Below, piece after piece: positions 17,078-25,540 of a stretch of 42,135 nt of DNA. The position numbers and the translations under genes are program-made. The notes under the pieces are model-generated. The model did not search any database. It was not told where the DNA came from and was given only the letters and a program-made list of their open reading frames with translations. Origin of the DNA: a bacterium (GTDB lineage: Bacteria; Hinthialibacterota; Hinthialibacteria; H5-UNCL2); assembly GCA_015075175.1 (NCBI GenBank), contig JABTUV010000022.1, positions 1 through 42,135 on the forward strand, read 5' to 3'. Each line of letters starts with the position of its first letter. Positions within the stretch are counted from its first letter, which is position 1.

Positions 17078-18315
17078 CGTGCTCCGGCGGCTGCCTTCTT
17101 CTCCTCGTCGGTTCCGGGCAGATTCTCCGTCACCAGCCCGTAATTGGTGATGCCCTGCGCGTACAGGTAGCCCAAAAGCTCGACGACTTTGCCGTAGGCG
17201 ACGCGCGTATCACCCTCCACCAGGACGACCGAGCGGGGGTCCTTGGCCTTTTGCACTTGGGCGCGGCGCGCGATGCCCTCCCTATCTACCGTTTGACCGC
17301 CGATATAGTAACTCCCGTCCTGCGTAACCCGGATGGTGAGGCTGTCCTCCTCGCGGATGAGCGGGTTGTGGTCCTCGGTCTCGGGCAGTTTGATTTCGAT
17401 GCCGCCCTGGTTGAGGATGGGGGTGACGAGAATGTAAATGATGAGAATGGCCATGATGACATCCACGAGGTTGGTGATGTTGGCCTCGTGCAGGGTCGTT
17501 ACACGGCGGATGACTCCTCGCACGACGGATGCCCCTTTCCGGCTCAGCGCTCGGCCAAAGCTCGCCAGGCGCGCGGGCGCGGTGCGTTCGCCGGACATGT
17601 TGCGTTCCAGAATGGAGAGGTTCTTGCCGGAGAATTCGTCCATCTCCAAAATGACCTCGTTGATGCGGTTCTGAAAGGCGTTGTAGGCGACCACGGCGGG
17701 GACGGCGGCCACGAGGCCGAAGACGGTCGTGACGAGGGCCTCGGCGATGCCCGGGGCGACCACGGCCAGGTCGCCCCGGCCCGCCGCGCCCATCGCCCAG
17801 AACGAGTCCAAAAGGCCCCACACCGTGCCCAAAAGCCCCAGGAAGGGGCATACCGTGACCGTCGTCGCCAGGATGATCATGTGGCTCTCCAGGTTGAGAA
17901 TCTGCCGTGCGATCACCTGCTCATAGGTGCGCTGAATGGAGGAGAGCATCTCGCGCTTGACGACCACGCTGCCGTCGCGTTGCACCGGCGCCAGCGCGCG
18001 CAGCTCGAGATAGCCGGCGGCGAAGATATTGGCGCAGGGACTGTCGGGATAGCCCTGGGCGGCCTCGTAGATGCGTGTGAACTTGCCGCCCTGCTGCTCG
18101 AAGTGGCGCTTGAAGGCGCGATCCTGGCGCTTGACGCGGAGGAACTGAAGCGTCTTGGCAAAGACCACCGCCCAACCCGCAACGGAAAAGAATATGATGA
18201 GCAGGACCACGCCCCAGGTCACCGCGTCGAAGTGCGCGAAGGCGCGGGTGATGTTGCTCAACATGGTGCGGCCGGTGGCGGCCACGAGAACCTGGGAGAA
18301 TAGGTAAGGGCACAT
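17074..18315 (-). CDS. tolQ-tolR: TolQ and TolR in a single open frame (fusion or hidden indel)
   Basis: A 413-residue frame. Residues 1-240 are TolQ/ExbB: helices at about 33-57, 147-170 (PFLGLLGTVWGLLDSFW) and 190-213. Residues 265-413 are TolR/ExbD: helix 278-300 with the proton-relay Asp285 (NLVDVIMAILIIYI), then the periplasmic domain. Together they form the proton-driven stator of Tol-Pal. These are normally two genes. At the junction a GTG (17523) has GGAAAGGGG 8 bases upstream and would start a normal 149-residue TolR, and a TGA (17544-17546) lies just before it in another frame. The fusion may therefore come from a lost base near the end of tolQ. The start at 18315 lies one base after the previous stop. 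Confidence 0.9.
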   Translation of the reverse strand: MCPYLFSQVLVAATGRTMLSNITRAFAHFDAVTWGVVLLIIFFSVAGWAVVFAKTLQFLRVKRQDRAFKRHFEQQGGKFTRIYEAAQGYPDSPCANIFAAGYLELRALAPVQRDGSVVVKREMLSSIQRTYEQVIARQILNLESHMIILATTVTVCPFLGLLGTVWGLLDSFWAMGAAGRGDLAVVAPGIAEALVTTVFGLVAAVPAVVAYNAFQNRINEVILEMDEFSGKNLSILERNMSGERTAPARLASFGRALSRKGASVVRGVIRRVTTLHEANITNLVDVIMAILIIYILVTPILNQGGIEIKLPETEDHNPLIREEDSLTIRVTQDGSYYIGGQTVDREGIARRAQVQKAKDPRSVVLVEGDTRVAYGKVVELLGYLYAQGITNYGLVTENLPGTDEEKKAAAGAR

Positions 18316-18316
18316 G

Positions 18317-19036
18317 TCAGGGTATCTTCAACTCCCGTCCGGCTTGCAGGACTGAGCCTGGGGTCATGCCGTTAACCTCGCGCAGCGCCTCGACGGTGAC
18401 GCCGTGATCGCGGGCGATGCCGGAGAGCGTGTCCCCGGGCTGCACGGTGTAAGTCTTGCCTCCCGAGGCGGCGGGAGCGGAAGCGCCGCCGCCGACTGCT
18501 CTCTCCAACATTTTCGGCACTTCCGTGTAAACCTTTTCGATTTCCCGGTCGAAACGCTGCAAGTCCTTCTGCATCGCCTCCAGGCGTTTGTTGAGTTGAC
18601 CGACCAGCGCCTCCTGGTTGGCGCTGAGGCGCTGTACGTCGGCGGAGAGCGCGCGCAGGTCGCTCTCGCTCTGGGTGCGGGCTTCCACAAAGCTCTTGTC
18701 CAGCGACTCTTTCATTTGCGCCTGCGAAGACTTGAGGTTCTCACGCACCGTGACTTCGACCTGGCCCAGGCGCTCAAGGAGGCGTGCCTGGTCTTTGCGC
18801 TGCGCATCCAGGTTCGATTCCAGCGCGGAGAGGCGCTGGCCCAGCTCCTCCAGGCGCGCCTCCATTTGCGCCTTGTCGCGATCCAGCTGCGCCAGCCTGG
18901 CCTGCGTTTTCGACAAATCGCTGTCCAAGCTCTCCTGATTATGTTGAATGAGCATCATGCGGTCGCTGGAAGTGCAGGCGGAGAGGACACACAAAGCCAA
19001 TACGAGGGCCGCAAGCGGCCAATGATTCCCCTTCAC
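18317..19036 (-). CDS. Coiled-coil LysM lipoprotein, first gene of the Tol-Pal block
   Basis: A 239-residue lipoprotein. GTG 19036 is chosen over an upstream start because GGGGAAG lies 5 bases upstream and it gives a standard signal peptide with lipobox LSAC (Cys21). Residues about 30-190 are a long coiled coil with heptad spacing (QARLAQLDRDKAQMEARLEE and following). Residues 194-239 are a LysM peptidoglycan-binding domain (YTVQPGDTLSGIARDHGV). It probably spans from membrane to wall. Its place at the head of the operon recalls CpoB/YbgF, which also has a coiled coil but usually TPRs instead of LysM. It is preceded by a good promoter. Confidence 0.9.
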   Translation of the reverse strand: MKGNHWPLAALVLALCVLSACTSSDRMMLIQHNQESLDSDLSKTQARLAQLDRDKAQMEARLEELGQRLSALESNLDAQRKDQARLLERLGQVEVTVRENLKSSQAQMKESLDKSFVEARTQSESDLRALSADVQRLSANQEALVGQLNKRLEAMQKDLQRFDREIEKVYTEVPKMLERAVGGGASAPAASGGKTYTVQPGDTLSGIARDHGVTVEALREVNGMTPGSVLQAGRELKIP

Positions 19037-19081
19037 GATTCTTCCCCCCAAGGCCGGATGGACGGCTATAAATCGAGTGAG

Positions 19082-19110
19082 TATATAACACCTAAATCGC
19101 CTAGCATCAA
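19082..19110 (-). promoter_or_regulatory. Promoter of the Tol-Pal operon
   Basis: On the minus strand, TTGATG (19110-19105) and TATATA (19087-19082) are separated by 17 bases. This gives a leader of about 40 bases before GTG 19036. It is an AT-rich island in a GC-rich window and close to the sigma-70 consensus. Confidence 0.6.
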
Positions 19111-19205
19111 GCATTTTTGATAGTCATGGCGGATGGTGCAGAATTGTGGTAATAATTAACCGGAAGGGAGTGTCTCCCTCCGCTGGGGCGGGCGAGAAGC
19201 CAGCC

Positions 19206-19399
19206 GGTGCGCGGTGCGCACCCTACCGCCCCTGGGGCTACGGGTAGCCGGTGCGCGGTGCGCACCCTACCGCCCCGGGGCTACGGGTAGCCGGTGCGCG
19301 GTGCGCACCCTACCGCCCCGGGGCTACGGGTAGCTGGTGCGCGGTGCGCACCCTACCGCCCTGGGGCCACGGGTAGCCGGTGCGCGGTGCGCACCCTAC
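19206..19399. repeat. Second array: five 43-nt palindromic repeats with the same core
   Basis: Core GGTGCGCGGTGCGCACC, followed by CTAC, begins at 19206, 19250, 19293, 19336 and 19379 (period 43, once 44). The 22-base linker CGCCCCGGGGCTACGGGTAGCC (written here as CGCCCCGGGGC then TACGGGTAGCC) is itself made of two palindromes, GCCCCGGGGC and GGCTA-CGGG-TAGCC. The array lies in the divergent gap between the Tol-Pal operon and fapA, ending 37 bases before the fapA ATG. The core is shared with the array at 11298-11631, but the linkers are unrelated. Confidence 0.95.
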
Positions 19400-19436
19400 C
19401 GCCCCCCAACGACCGCTGCCTGGACGAGGCCGCCGC

Positions 19437-20894
19437 ATGGAGCCACGAATCCCCGCTGTCCGCGCTTCCTCCCAGACGTATAACGTGGACCTGGCCCGCG
19501 AGGTCCTGCTGGAGAAGGACGGCATCCAGGTTTCGGCCACCCGCGACCGCCTGGGAGCGTTCGTGCGGATCGAGGCGGACGCCGGTCCACTTGTGTCGCT
19601 CGAGGACCTCCTGGAGGCGCTCAAAGAGGCCGGAATTACGACCGGCGTACGGCCGGACAAGGTCAAGGCGGCGCTGGACCCGAGCCGGTTGGGCAGCGAG
19701 CAGCTGGTCGCCTGGGGCAAACAGCCGCGGCCGGGCGAAGATGGCCGGCTGGAATACGTGGTAGGCGGCGAGAAGGTTGCCACCCCCGCCGACGGCGAAG
19801 ACCTGGGGCGCATCGACTATCGGGCCCAGAGCCAAACCATCAGCGTCAAGAAGGGAACGCTGCTGGTGCGGCGCATCCCCCCGACCGCGGGCGCGGAGGG
19901 GGTCAACGTGCACGGACAGACCGTGGCTCCCCCCGTCTCCCGCGACGTCAAGCTGCCCAAAGGAAAGAACACTGAAATCGACGCGGAGGGACTCAACCTG
20001 TACGCCGAAATCGACGGCCTCGTGTCTCAGGCAGGCGGCCTCGTCTCCGTCTCGCCCGTCATGGACGTGCGCGGCGACGTGGACTTCTCGGTCGGCAACA
20101 TCGACTTTCACGGTTCAGTCAACATCGGCGGAACGGTACTGGTGGACTTCGAGGTCAAGGCGCAGGACGACATCACCATCGGCGGGGTGGTCGAGGGGGC
20201 GCGGATCATGGCCGGCGGCAACCTCAAGATCAACCGCGGGGTGCAGGGCGGGGGCAAGGCCCGACTGCAGGCGGGCGGTTGCCTGTCCGCCAGTTTCCTC
20301 AACAACGCCGTGGCGGCCGCCGAGGATGTCGTCATCAACGGTCCCATCCTGCACAGCCGGGTGCACGCCAATAACAGCGTGACCACAACGGGCGGCAAAG
20401 GCGTGATCGCGGGCGGCAAGGTGTCGGCGCGGTTTCTAATCGACTGCACGGCGCTGGGAACCGAGCTGGGCGCGCGCACCGAAGTCGAAGTCGGCCAGGC
20501 GCCCGAGCTGCGCGAGAAGATCAACGCCGTCCAACAGCAGATGAAGAAAATGGAGGGCCAGCTGGCGCGCATCCTGCCGGCCTTCGAGCAGCTGCGCAAG
20601 GCGCGCGAGGAGTTGGGCGAGAATTTTCCCGAGGAGCATCGCGCATCGCTGGAGAACGCGGAGCACACCGTCGAGGTATGGCAGAAACAAATGGCGGCGC
20701 TGGAGGAGCAGCGATCCGCCCTCCTGGAGGAGGATGAGAAACACCGGCGCGCCGAGGTGTTGGTGCGCGGCGAAGTGTATCCCGGCGTCACGGTGAGAAT
20801 CTACGACGCGGTCCTGTCGGTTCAGAACGCCATCAAGTTCGTGCGCTTCTGCCGCGATTCCGAGGGGGCCGTCACGGCTCTGCCGCTCGGTTAA
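19437..20894 (+). CDS. FapA/DUF342 family polymer-scaffold protein
   Basis: A 485-residue protein. An N-terminal FapA domain spans about 10-160, including GTLLVRRIPPTAGAEGVNVH, typically followed by the PPVSRDVKLPKGKN segment. A right-handed beta-helix follows (about 180-350, repeated DVRGDVDFSVGNIDFHGSV and GGTVLVDFEVKAQDDITIGG patterns rich in Gly and Asn), then a coiled coil (about 375-455) and a short beta-rich tail. Family members are cytoplasmic or membrane-associated, and some affect septum placement or cell shape. The precise role is unknown. ATG 19437 is the best start after the array, but its ribosome site is weak (GAGG). The 3' end overlaps the convergent next gene by 23 bases. Confidence 0.88.
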   Translation: MEPRIPAVRASSQTYNVDLAREVLLEKDGIQVSATRDRLGAFVRIEADAGPLVSLEDLLEALKEAGITTGVRPDKVKAALDPSRLGSEQLVAWGKQPRPGEDGRLEYVVGGEKVATPADGEDLGRIDYRAQSQTISVKKGTLLVRRIPPTAGAEGVNVHGQTVAPPVSRDVKLPKGKNTEIDAEGLNLYAEIDGLVSQAGGLVSVSPVMDVRGDVDFSVGNIDFHGSVNIGGTVLVDFEVKAQDDITIGGVVEGARIMAGGNLKINRGVQGGGKARLQAGGCLSASFLNNAVAAAEDVVINGPILHSRVHANNSVTTTGGKGVIAGGKVSARFLIDCTALGTELGARTEVEVGQAPELREKINAVQQQMKKMEGQLARILPAFEQLRKAREELGENFPEEHRASLENAEHTVEVWQKQMAALEEQRSALLEEDEKHRRAEVLVRGEVYPGVTVRIYDAVLSVQNAIKFVRFCRDSEGAVTALPLG

Positions 20895-23020
20895 CGGAGA
20901 GGAGCGGCCGGCCTTCCATCGTATCGGGGATGGGCAGCCCCAGGAGCGAAAGAACCGTGGGCGCCACATCGATGCTCTGCGGTTGCGCTTCGGTTTTGCG
21001 ATTGCAGAAGAAAACGCCGGGCAGGCGGTGGGGTTCCATGCCGGCAAAGTCGCCGCTCCAGCGGTCGCGATTGGGCGAAAGCCAGGCATCTCCCACGCCG
21101 CCCAACATGCTGGGCCACGCCATGCGGTAACCAGGACGGAATTCGACCAGGAGATCGGGGCCACGCCCTTCTGCAGTAGCCGTCTCCAGGCGTGCGCCCA
21201 ACACGACGCGCGCCACCACGGGATCGCCGGCTTCCGGGTCGCGCAAGGCGGCCAGTTCGCCGGCCAGGCGCGAGCGCAAGAGCTCGGCCTGCGCGCCCGG
21301 CGGGACCGTCCCTGCCGGTTCCCTTCCCTTCAGATTGAGATAGACGGACCCGGCTCCCAGCGCGTAGGCGTCCGTCTGGCTCCAGTCGATGCCACTGGCC
21401 TGGCCCATGCCGGCCTGGCGCTGCAAGTACCCGTGCAGTTGGGTGGGCCGGCTGGTGGAATCGGCGGACAGGCGCATATAGCCGACGTCGACCAGCCAGC
21501 GGTTGAGATCGACCGCCTTGCGAAAGCCGGTGTATCCATGCGCTGACAGCACGAGGACTACCGTATCAGGATCGGCATGGGTACGCAGAAGCCCGCCGAT
21601 CCAGTCGTCGATGCGGCGATAAGCGCGCAGGATGGCATCGCGCTGCGCGGCGGAGAGTTGGGCCTCGCCCGCGCGTTGCTCCGGTTCCAGGAAGCGCCAG
21701 AACATGCGCTGGGTGTCGGCGGGATCGGAGAAAGCGCAGCAGAAGAGGCCCCAATCGCGTTCCAGCGCGGTTTTGGCGGCGGCGGTGCGCTCCTTCCAGG
21801 TCGCCTCCAGATCGGAGAGGAAGGCCGCTTCCGGCAGCCGCCCCGCGGCCAGTCCGGCCCACTCGGAGGGCGCCCCGCGCGTCTTCAGAAGCCCGCCCGC
21901 CTCGACCATCCGCCTGGCAAACGACACGGGATAGGCCAAGGCTGCCTCGTCCGTCGGCGACAAGTCGAGGGGAGACAGGTAAAGGCGGATTTCCGGCTCC
22001 AACGCGATGAGATGGAAGCGACACACGCCGGAAAGGGACAGGAGGGCGTTGATCTTCATGGTGATGGCGAGGGGACTCCATTGTCCGACGGCGACGGTCG
22101 TTTCATCCCGAAATGGACTTCCAGGCGCCGCCCCAAGTTGCGTAGTCGGATGGGGAGTGGTAGGGCAGGTTATCGGCGAGGCGGGCGCGGCGGGCCAGCA
22201 GCGACTTGCGGCGCAACTCGAGCGCCCCGCGCTCGCTCGTGAGGTGCTCAGTTGTCGGTCGATCCCGCCATGCGCTGTCGCACCGTGGGCGAGATGGGGC
22301 CAGGCACGGTCCCCGTGATCCAGATGCCCTCGCGCGTCAAGCGTACGACCGGTCCCGAGAAAAAATCGGTCGCTGCAACGGTCTCTCCCTCGGCGGTCGT
22401 GGGGTAGGTGAAAGGCCCGGCCACCAGCGCATCCGGCGCCTCCGGGCAGCCAGAATGAGCAGAAGGCCGAGCGGGGAACCGGATAAGCGCCCGGCATCCA
22501 GAGGACGGTGGTGGGAACGCGCTGGCGGGCTGCCAGATCCCAGAAGGCAGGCGCCTGTCGTAGACTGACGAGCTCCGCGCCGTGGCGCGGCAGGAAGTCC
22601 CAGAGGAACGCAGCCTCGCGCTGCACGCGCCAACTGGCGAGGGCGCGGGCGCGTAGGGAAGGCGCGCGTGCTGCACCGGCGCGTCCCAGATGCCGTGTTT
22701 TTCCGGCGTCGTCCCGGTGGTGAGGGACGCCCAGGCGGAGGGAGAGGTCAAGGGCGCGGTCGGCCTCAGGGGATGGAAGGAGCCGGTCTCTGCGAGGCGC
22801 GCCAGGTTGGGGAGTCGGCCCTCGTCCATCCAGCGCCGGGTGAGCGCGTAGTCCGCGCCGTCCAGGGCGACCACGGTACGCGCCGGGAGGGAATGCGGGG
22901 CGGTTCCGGGCGCAAGCCCCACCCGGCTGCGCCGCCGAATGCGATCAACACGCCGGAAACCACCCGCGCCCGGCGCGGCCGCCGGGAAGGCTCCTCGATG
23001 GGACGGCGGAAGATGGGCAT
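20872..23020 (-). pseudogene. Alkaline-phosphatase-superfamily phosphodiesterase-like protein, frameshifted
   Basis: The start at 23020 gives MPIFRRPIEEPSRRPRRAR and a hydrophobic anchor (VVSGVLIAFGGAAGW). The frame then shifts to TVVALDGADYALTRRWMDEG (first metal Asp), RLPNLARLAETGSF, APLTSPSAWASLTTGTTPEK (nucleophile Thr/Ser region) and HGIWD. A middle part (FWDLAARQRVPTTVLWMPGA, DALVAGPFTYPTTAEGE) alternates between frames. From about 22060 the frame is continuous to TGA 20872-20874, with VLVLSAHGYTGFRKAVDLNR, GDAWLSPNRDRWSGDFAG, HRLPGVFFC and SIDVAPTVLSLLGLPIPDTM. Such proteins are membrane-anchored or secreted phosphodi- or monoesterases or phosphotransferases. The usual SDHG metal motif is SAHG here, through a GCG codon that a simple indel does not explain. 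At least three frame changes are required. Confidence 0.82.
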
Positions 23021-23059
23021 GAGGGACTATAAGCAGCCGTGCGGCAGGTCGGGAAGGGG

Positions 23060-23215
23060 GAATCGCAGTCGGTAGCTCCGGCATCTTGCCGGCTCGCGCG
23101 GAGGGCGTCCGCCCCCGCGCTTCGGGTAGCGGGGAGATGTCGAAGCGTGTCGGCAAGATGCCGACACGCAAGCCGGCGGGACGCCGACGCTACCGGCGGC
23201 GGGATGCGGCGCTAC
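23060..23215. repeat. Cluster of GC-rich hairpin repeats
   Basis: The gap between two minus-strand genes holds CCGGCA-TCT-TGCCGG (23079-23093), and CGTGTCGGCA-AGA-TGCCGACACG (23146-23168) whose core recurs at 31214-31234. GACGCCGACGCTACCGGCGG and GGATGCGGCGCTACCGGCAG also occur, as near-duplicates. The end of this cluster encodes the last residues and TAG stop (23212-23214) of the sugar dehydrogenase. Confidence 0.75.
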
Positions 23216-24846
23216 CGGCAGCGGGACGCCGCCGGGGCCGGCGACCCGAGGTCGCCGTTACGGACGCCGGCATCCCAATGGAGGGCGAAGCGCAGAACGT
23301 CCTCGTGGTCCACCCGCCCGTCGCCGGACAGGTCGATCGCCTCGTCCTGCAAGCCCCAGGCCTCCAGAAGGCGCAAGAGGTCCAGGCCGTCCACCACGCC
23401 GTTGCCGTCGTAGTCGGGAATCTTCGGCGTGGGCGTGGCGGTCGGGCTCGGTGTCGCCGTTACGGTCGGCGTGACGGTAGCCGTCAGGCTCGGCGTCGTC
23501 GTGGCGGTCCACGTGTCCGTGGGGCTGGGCGTGGGCGTAACCGTCGCGGTCGGGGTGTCCGTAAGCGTCGGCGTGGGGGTAACCGTCGCGGTCGGGGTGG
23601 GCGTAAACGTCGGCGTGGGCGTGGGAGTGGGCGTGCCCGTGGGGGTGGGCGTGGGGGTGGGTGTGGGCGGCGTCACATAATCCAGTCTGTAAATGCGGCC
23701 CGTGTTCAGGGACGTGAAGTAGAGTTCATCGTCAACGTCCACGCCGAACGAGGAGATGGTAAACGGCGCGTCGGCGAGGAGCACGTTACCCCGCACCCAG
23801 GTTCCGTCATACTCCAGCGCCCAGATGCGCCCCTGCACGTAATCGGCGTAGACGTACAGCCCGAAAAGCTCGGGCAGTCGGCTGCCGCGATACACGTATC
23901 CGCCGGTGACCGACTGGCCCTGGGTGCGGTCGTATTCCCAGACGGGGAACGTTAGGCCGGCGGAGTTGCAGAGGCTGCCCGGCGGATAGCAGTGGGAGGC
24001 CTCCATGATGTTCCAGCCGTAGTTCCCGCCCGGCTCGATGATGTCGATCTCCTCGTAGGCGCCCTGGCCCACGTCTCCCGCCCACAAGACGCCGGTCAGA
24101 GAGTCGAACGAAAAGCGCCAGGGGTTGCGCAGGCCGTAGGCCCAGATTTCCCCGCGCGCGTTGGGTGTGGCCAGAAAGGGATTGTCCTCGGGGATGTGAT
24201 ACGCCAGGCCGGTGTCGGCGGAGTTGACGTCGATGCGCAGGATGGAACCCAGCAGGGTAGCGAGATTCTGGCCGTTGGCGTAGGTATCGCCGGATCCGCC
24301 GCCGTCGCCGAGCGCCACGTAAAGATAACCGTCCGGACCGAACGCGAGACAGCCGCCGTTGTGATTGCTAGCCGGTTGATTGACGGTCAGGAGAACGTGC
24401 TCGCTACCCGCGTCCGCCTCCTCAGACCCCTCGGGAAGATGGAACCTGGAGAGGACCGACTTGCGGAAATAGACCGGACCCGACTCGGGCGCGGTGTAAT
24501 AGACGTAGAAGAAGCCGTTGACGGCGAAATCCGGATGGAAGGCCAGGCCGAGAAAGCCCTCTTCGTTGCCCAGACCGGAGTGCATGCGGCTCTTGAGGTC
24601 CAGGACCGTCCGGGTGGACGACACGGTCGCGTAATCGTCGAAAACTTTGAGCAGGCCGCTGTATTGCTCGACCACGAAGAGGCGGTTGCCGCCGTCGCCG
24701 GCGTGGCCGATGTAAACGGGCCGGTTGAAAGCGGGCAGGTTGGGGAAGGCGTCCACGATGCGCAGCGGCGGCAGCGCCAGGGCGTGGGCCAGCAGCAGGC
24801 CCGTCAACGCCGCGATTGCAGTTGCCACGCGCGCACGCAAGGTCAT
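23212..24846 (-). CDS. Secreted glucose/sorbosone-type PQQ dehydrogenase with Pro-Thr linker and dockerin-like tail
   Basis: A 544-residue secreted protein with a signal peptide (about 1-25). A six-bladed propeller of the glucose/sorbosone dehydrogenase (YliI/Asd) type covers 29-390: [40 protein letters not shown] (His162 is the likely catalytic base), [34 protein letters not shown] and GGNYGWN. A low-complexity Thr/Pro/Val linker (393-475) leads to two EF-hand-like calcium loops, [12 protein letters not shown] (478-489) and [12 protein letters not shown] (505-516), arranged as in a type I dockerin. It probably oxidises aldose sugars outside the cell with PQQ. No cohesin partner or PQQ synthesis gene lies in the window. 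The C-terminus from about 533 is encoded by repeat DNA. Confidence 0.92.
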   Translation of the reverse strand: MTLRARVATAIAALTGLLLAHALALPPLRIVDAFPNLPAFNRPVYIGHAGDGGNRLFVVEQYSGLLKVFDDYATVSSTRTVLDLKSRMHSGLGNEEGFLGLAFHPDFAVNGFFYVYYTAPESGPVYFRKSVLSRFHLPEGSEEADAGSEHVLLTVNQPASNHNGGCLAFGPDGYLYVALGDGGGSGDTYANGQNLATLLGSILRIDVNSADTGLAYHIPEDNPFLATPNARGEIWAYGLRNPWRFSFDSLTGVLWAGDVGQGAYEEIDIIEPGGNYGWNIMEASHCYPPGSLCNSAGLTFPVWEYDRTQGQSVTGGYVYRGSRLPELFGLYVYADYVQGRIWALEYDGTWVRGNVLLADAPFTISSFGVDVDDELYFTSLNTGRIYRLDYVTPPTPTPTPTPTGTPTPTPTPTFTPTPTATVTPTPTLTDTPTATVTPTPSPTDTWTATTTPSLTATVTPTVTATPSPTATPTPKIPDYDGNGVVDGLDLLRLLEAWGLQDEAIDLSGDGRVDHEDVLRFALHWDAGVRNGDLGSPAPAASRCR

Positions 24847-24940
24847 CGGTCTTCATCCTGCTTGCGGAAATCCCGTCCAGACAGACTGAAGGTTAACCCG
24901 CATGGGCGCCCTTGGGAAGCTGTGATTTCGCCCACGCGAT

Positions 24941-25034
24941 GCTGTCATTTCGACCGAAGGGAGAAATCTTTCCACCGGTTTCCCGTCCGCCCGGTGCAGG
25001 GCGCAAGATTTCTCCCTTCGGTCGAAATGACAGC
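24941..25034. repeat. Perfect 30-bp inverted repeat, ATTTCGACCGAAGGGAGAAA type
   Basis: Arms 24941-24970 and 25005-25034 are exact reverse complements with a 34-base loop. They contain TCATTTCGACCGAAGGGAGA, a dispersed repeat seen in many assembled genomes. It lies downstream of phhB and upstream of the dehydrogenase. The bases 24847-24940 show nothing else. Confidence 0.9.
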
Positions 25035-25088
25035 TGGGTCGAAATGACAGCTGGGTCGAAATGACAGCTGGGTCGAAATGACAGCTGG
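25021..25088. repeat. Four tandem copies of a 17-nt unit
   Basis: GTCGAAATGACAGCTGG is repeated exactly at 25021, 25038, 25055 and 25072. The first copy is part of the right arm of the inverted repeat, so the tandem looks like an expansion of the palindrome end. The number of copies may vary between strains. Confidence 0.95.
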
Positions 25089-25136
25089 GAGGGGGCAGGA
25101 AAGGGCGAAGCCGGCGCCGGCCGGCCCGCCAGCGCG

Positions 25137-25463
25137 TCACAAGGCGTCGATTTTGGCCGCCAGGATGAAGTCGCTCTCGGTCAAGCCGTCGATCTTGTGC
25201 GTGTAGAGGGTAATCCCCACGCGCCCCCATGAAAGCTGGATGTCGGGATGATGTCCCTCCTCCTCCGCCAGCGCGCCGACGCGGTTGGTGAAGGCCAGGG
25301 CCGCCTTGAAGTCGGGAAACTTCCACTCCTTTTCCAGGTGGTGTCCGTTCACGACTCTCCAGTCACCACCTAGTCGGCGCGCCAAGCCGGCCAGTTCCTC
25401 GCCCGCCAAGGGCGGCACGCCACCCCGACAGGGGATGCAATGTCTCTGCGCCAATTCGCTCAT
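25137..25463 (-). CDS. phhB: 4a-hydroxytetrahydrobiopterin dehydratase (pterin-4a-carbinolamine dehydratase)
   Basis: A 108-residue cytoplasmic enzyme that dehydrates pterin-4a-carbinolamine, recycling the cofactor of aromatic amino-acid hydroxylases or acting on related pterins. The active-site motif is HHPDIQLSWGRVGITLYTH (His71-His72-Pro73, His89) with Asp92. ATG 25463 is chosen because GGAGG lies 7 bases upstream; a GTG 12 bases earlier overlaps that site. CIPCRGG at the N-terminus is usual in this family. It lies 77 bases after lpd on the same strand; no aromatic hydroxylase gene is in the window. Confidence 0.95.
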   Translation of the reverse strand: MSELAQRHCIPCRGGVPPLAGEELAGLARRLGGDWRVVNGHHLEKEWKFPDFKAALAFTNRVGALAEEEGHHPDIQLSWGRVGITLYTHKIDGLTESDFILAAKIDAL

Positions 25464-25540
25464 GGCAACCTCCACACGGTCTCGTTCTTCGGCGGTTGAG
25501 TTTAGCCGACGGCCGCCTGGAACAAAAGGGAGAATCGACG

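Noticed and set aside
23429-23680. Val-Gly repeat protein on the plus strand
   Set aside because: It is the antisense reading of the Thr-Pro linker of the sugar dehydrogenase.
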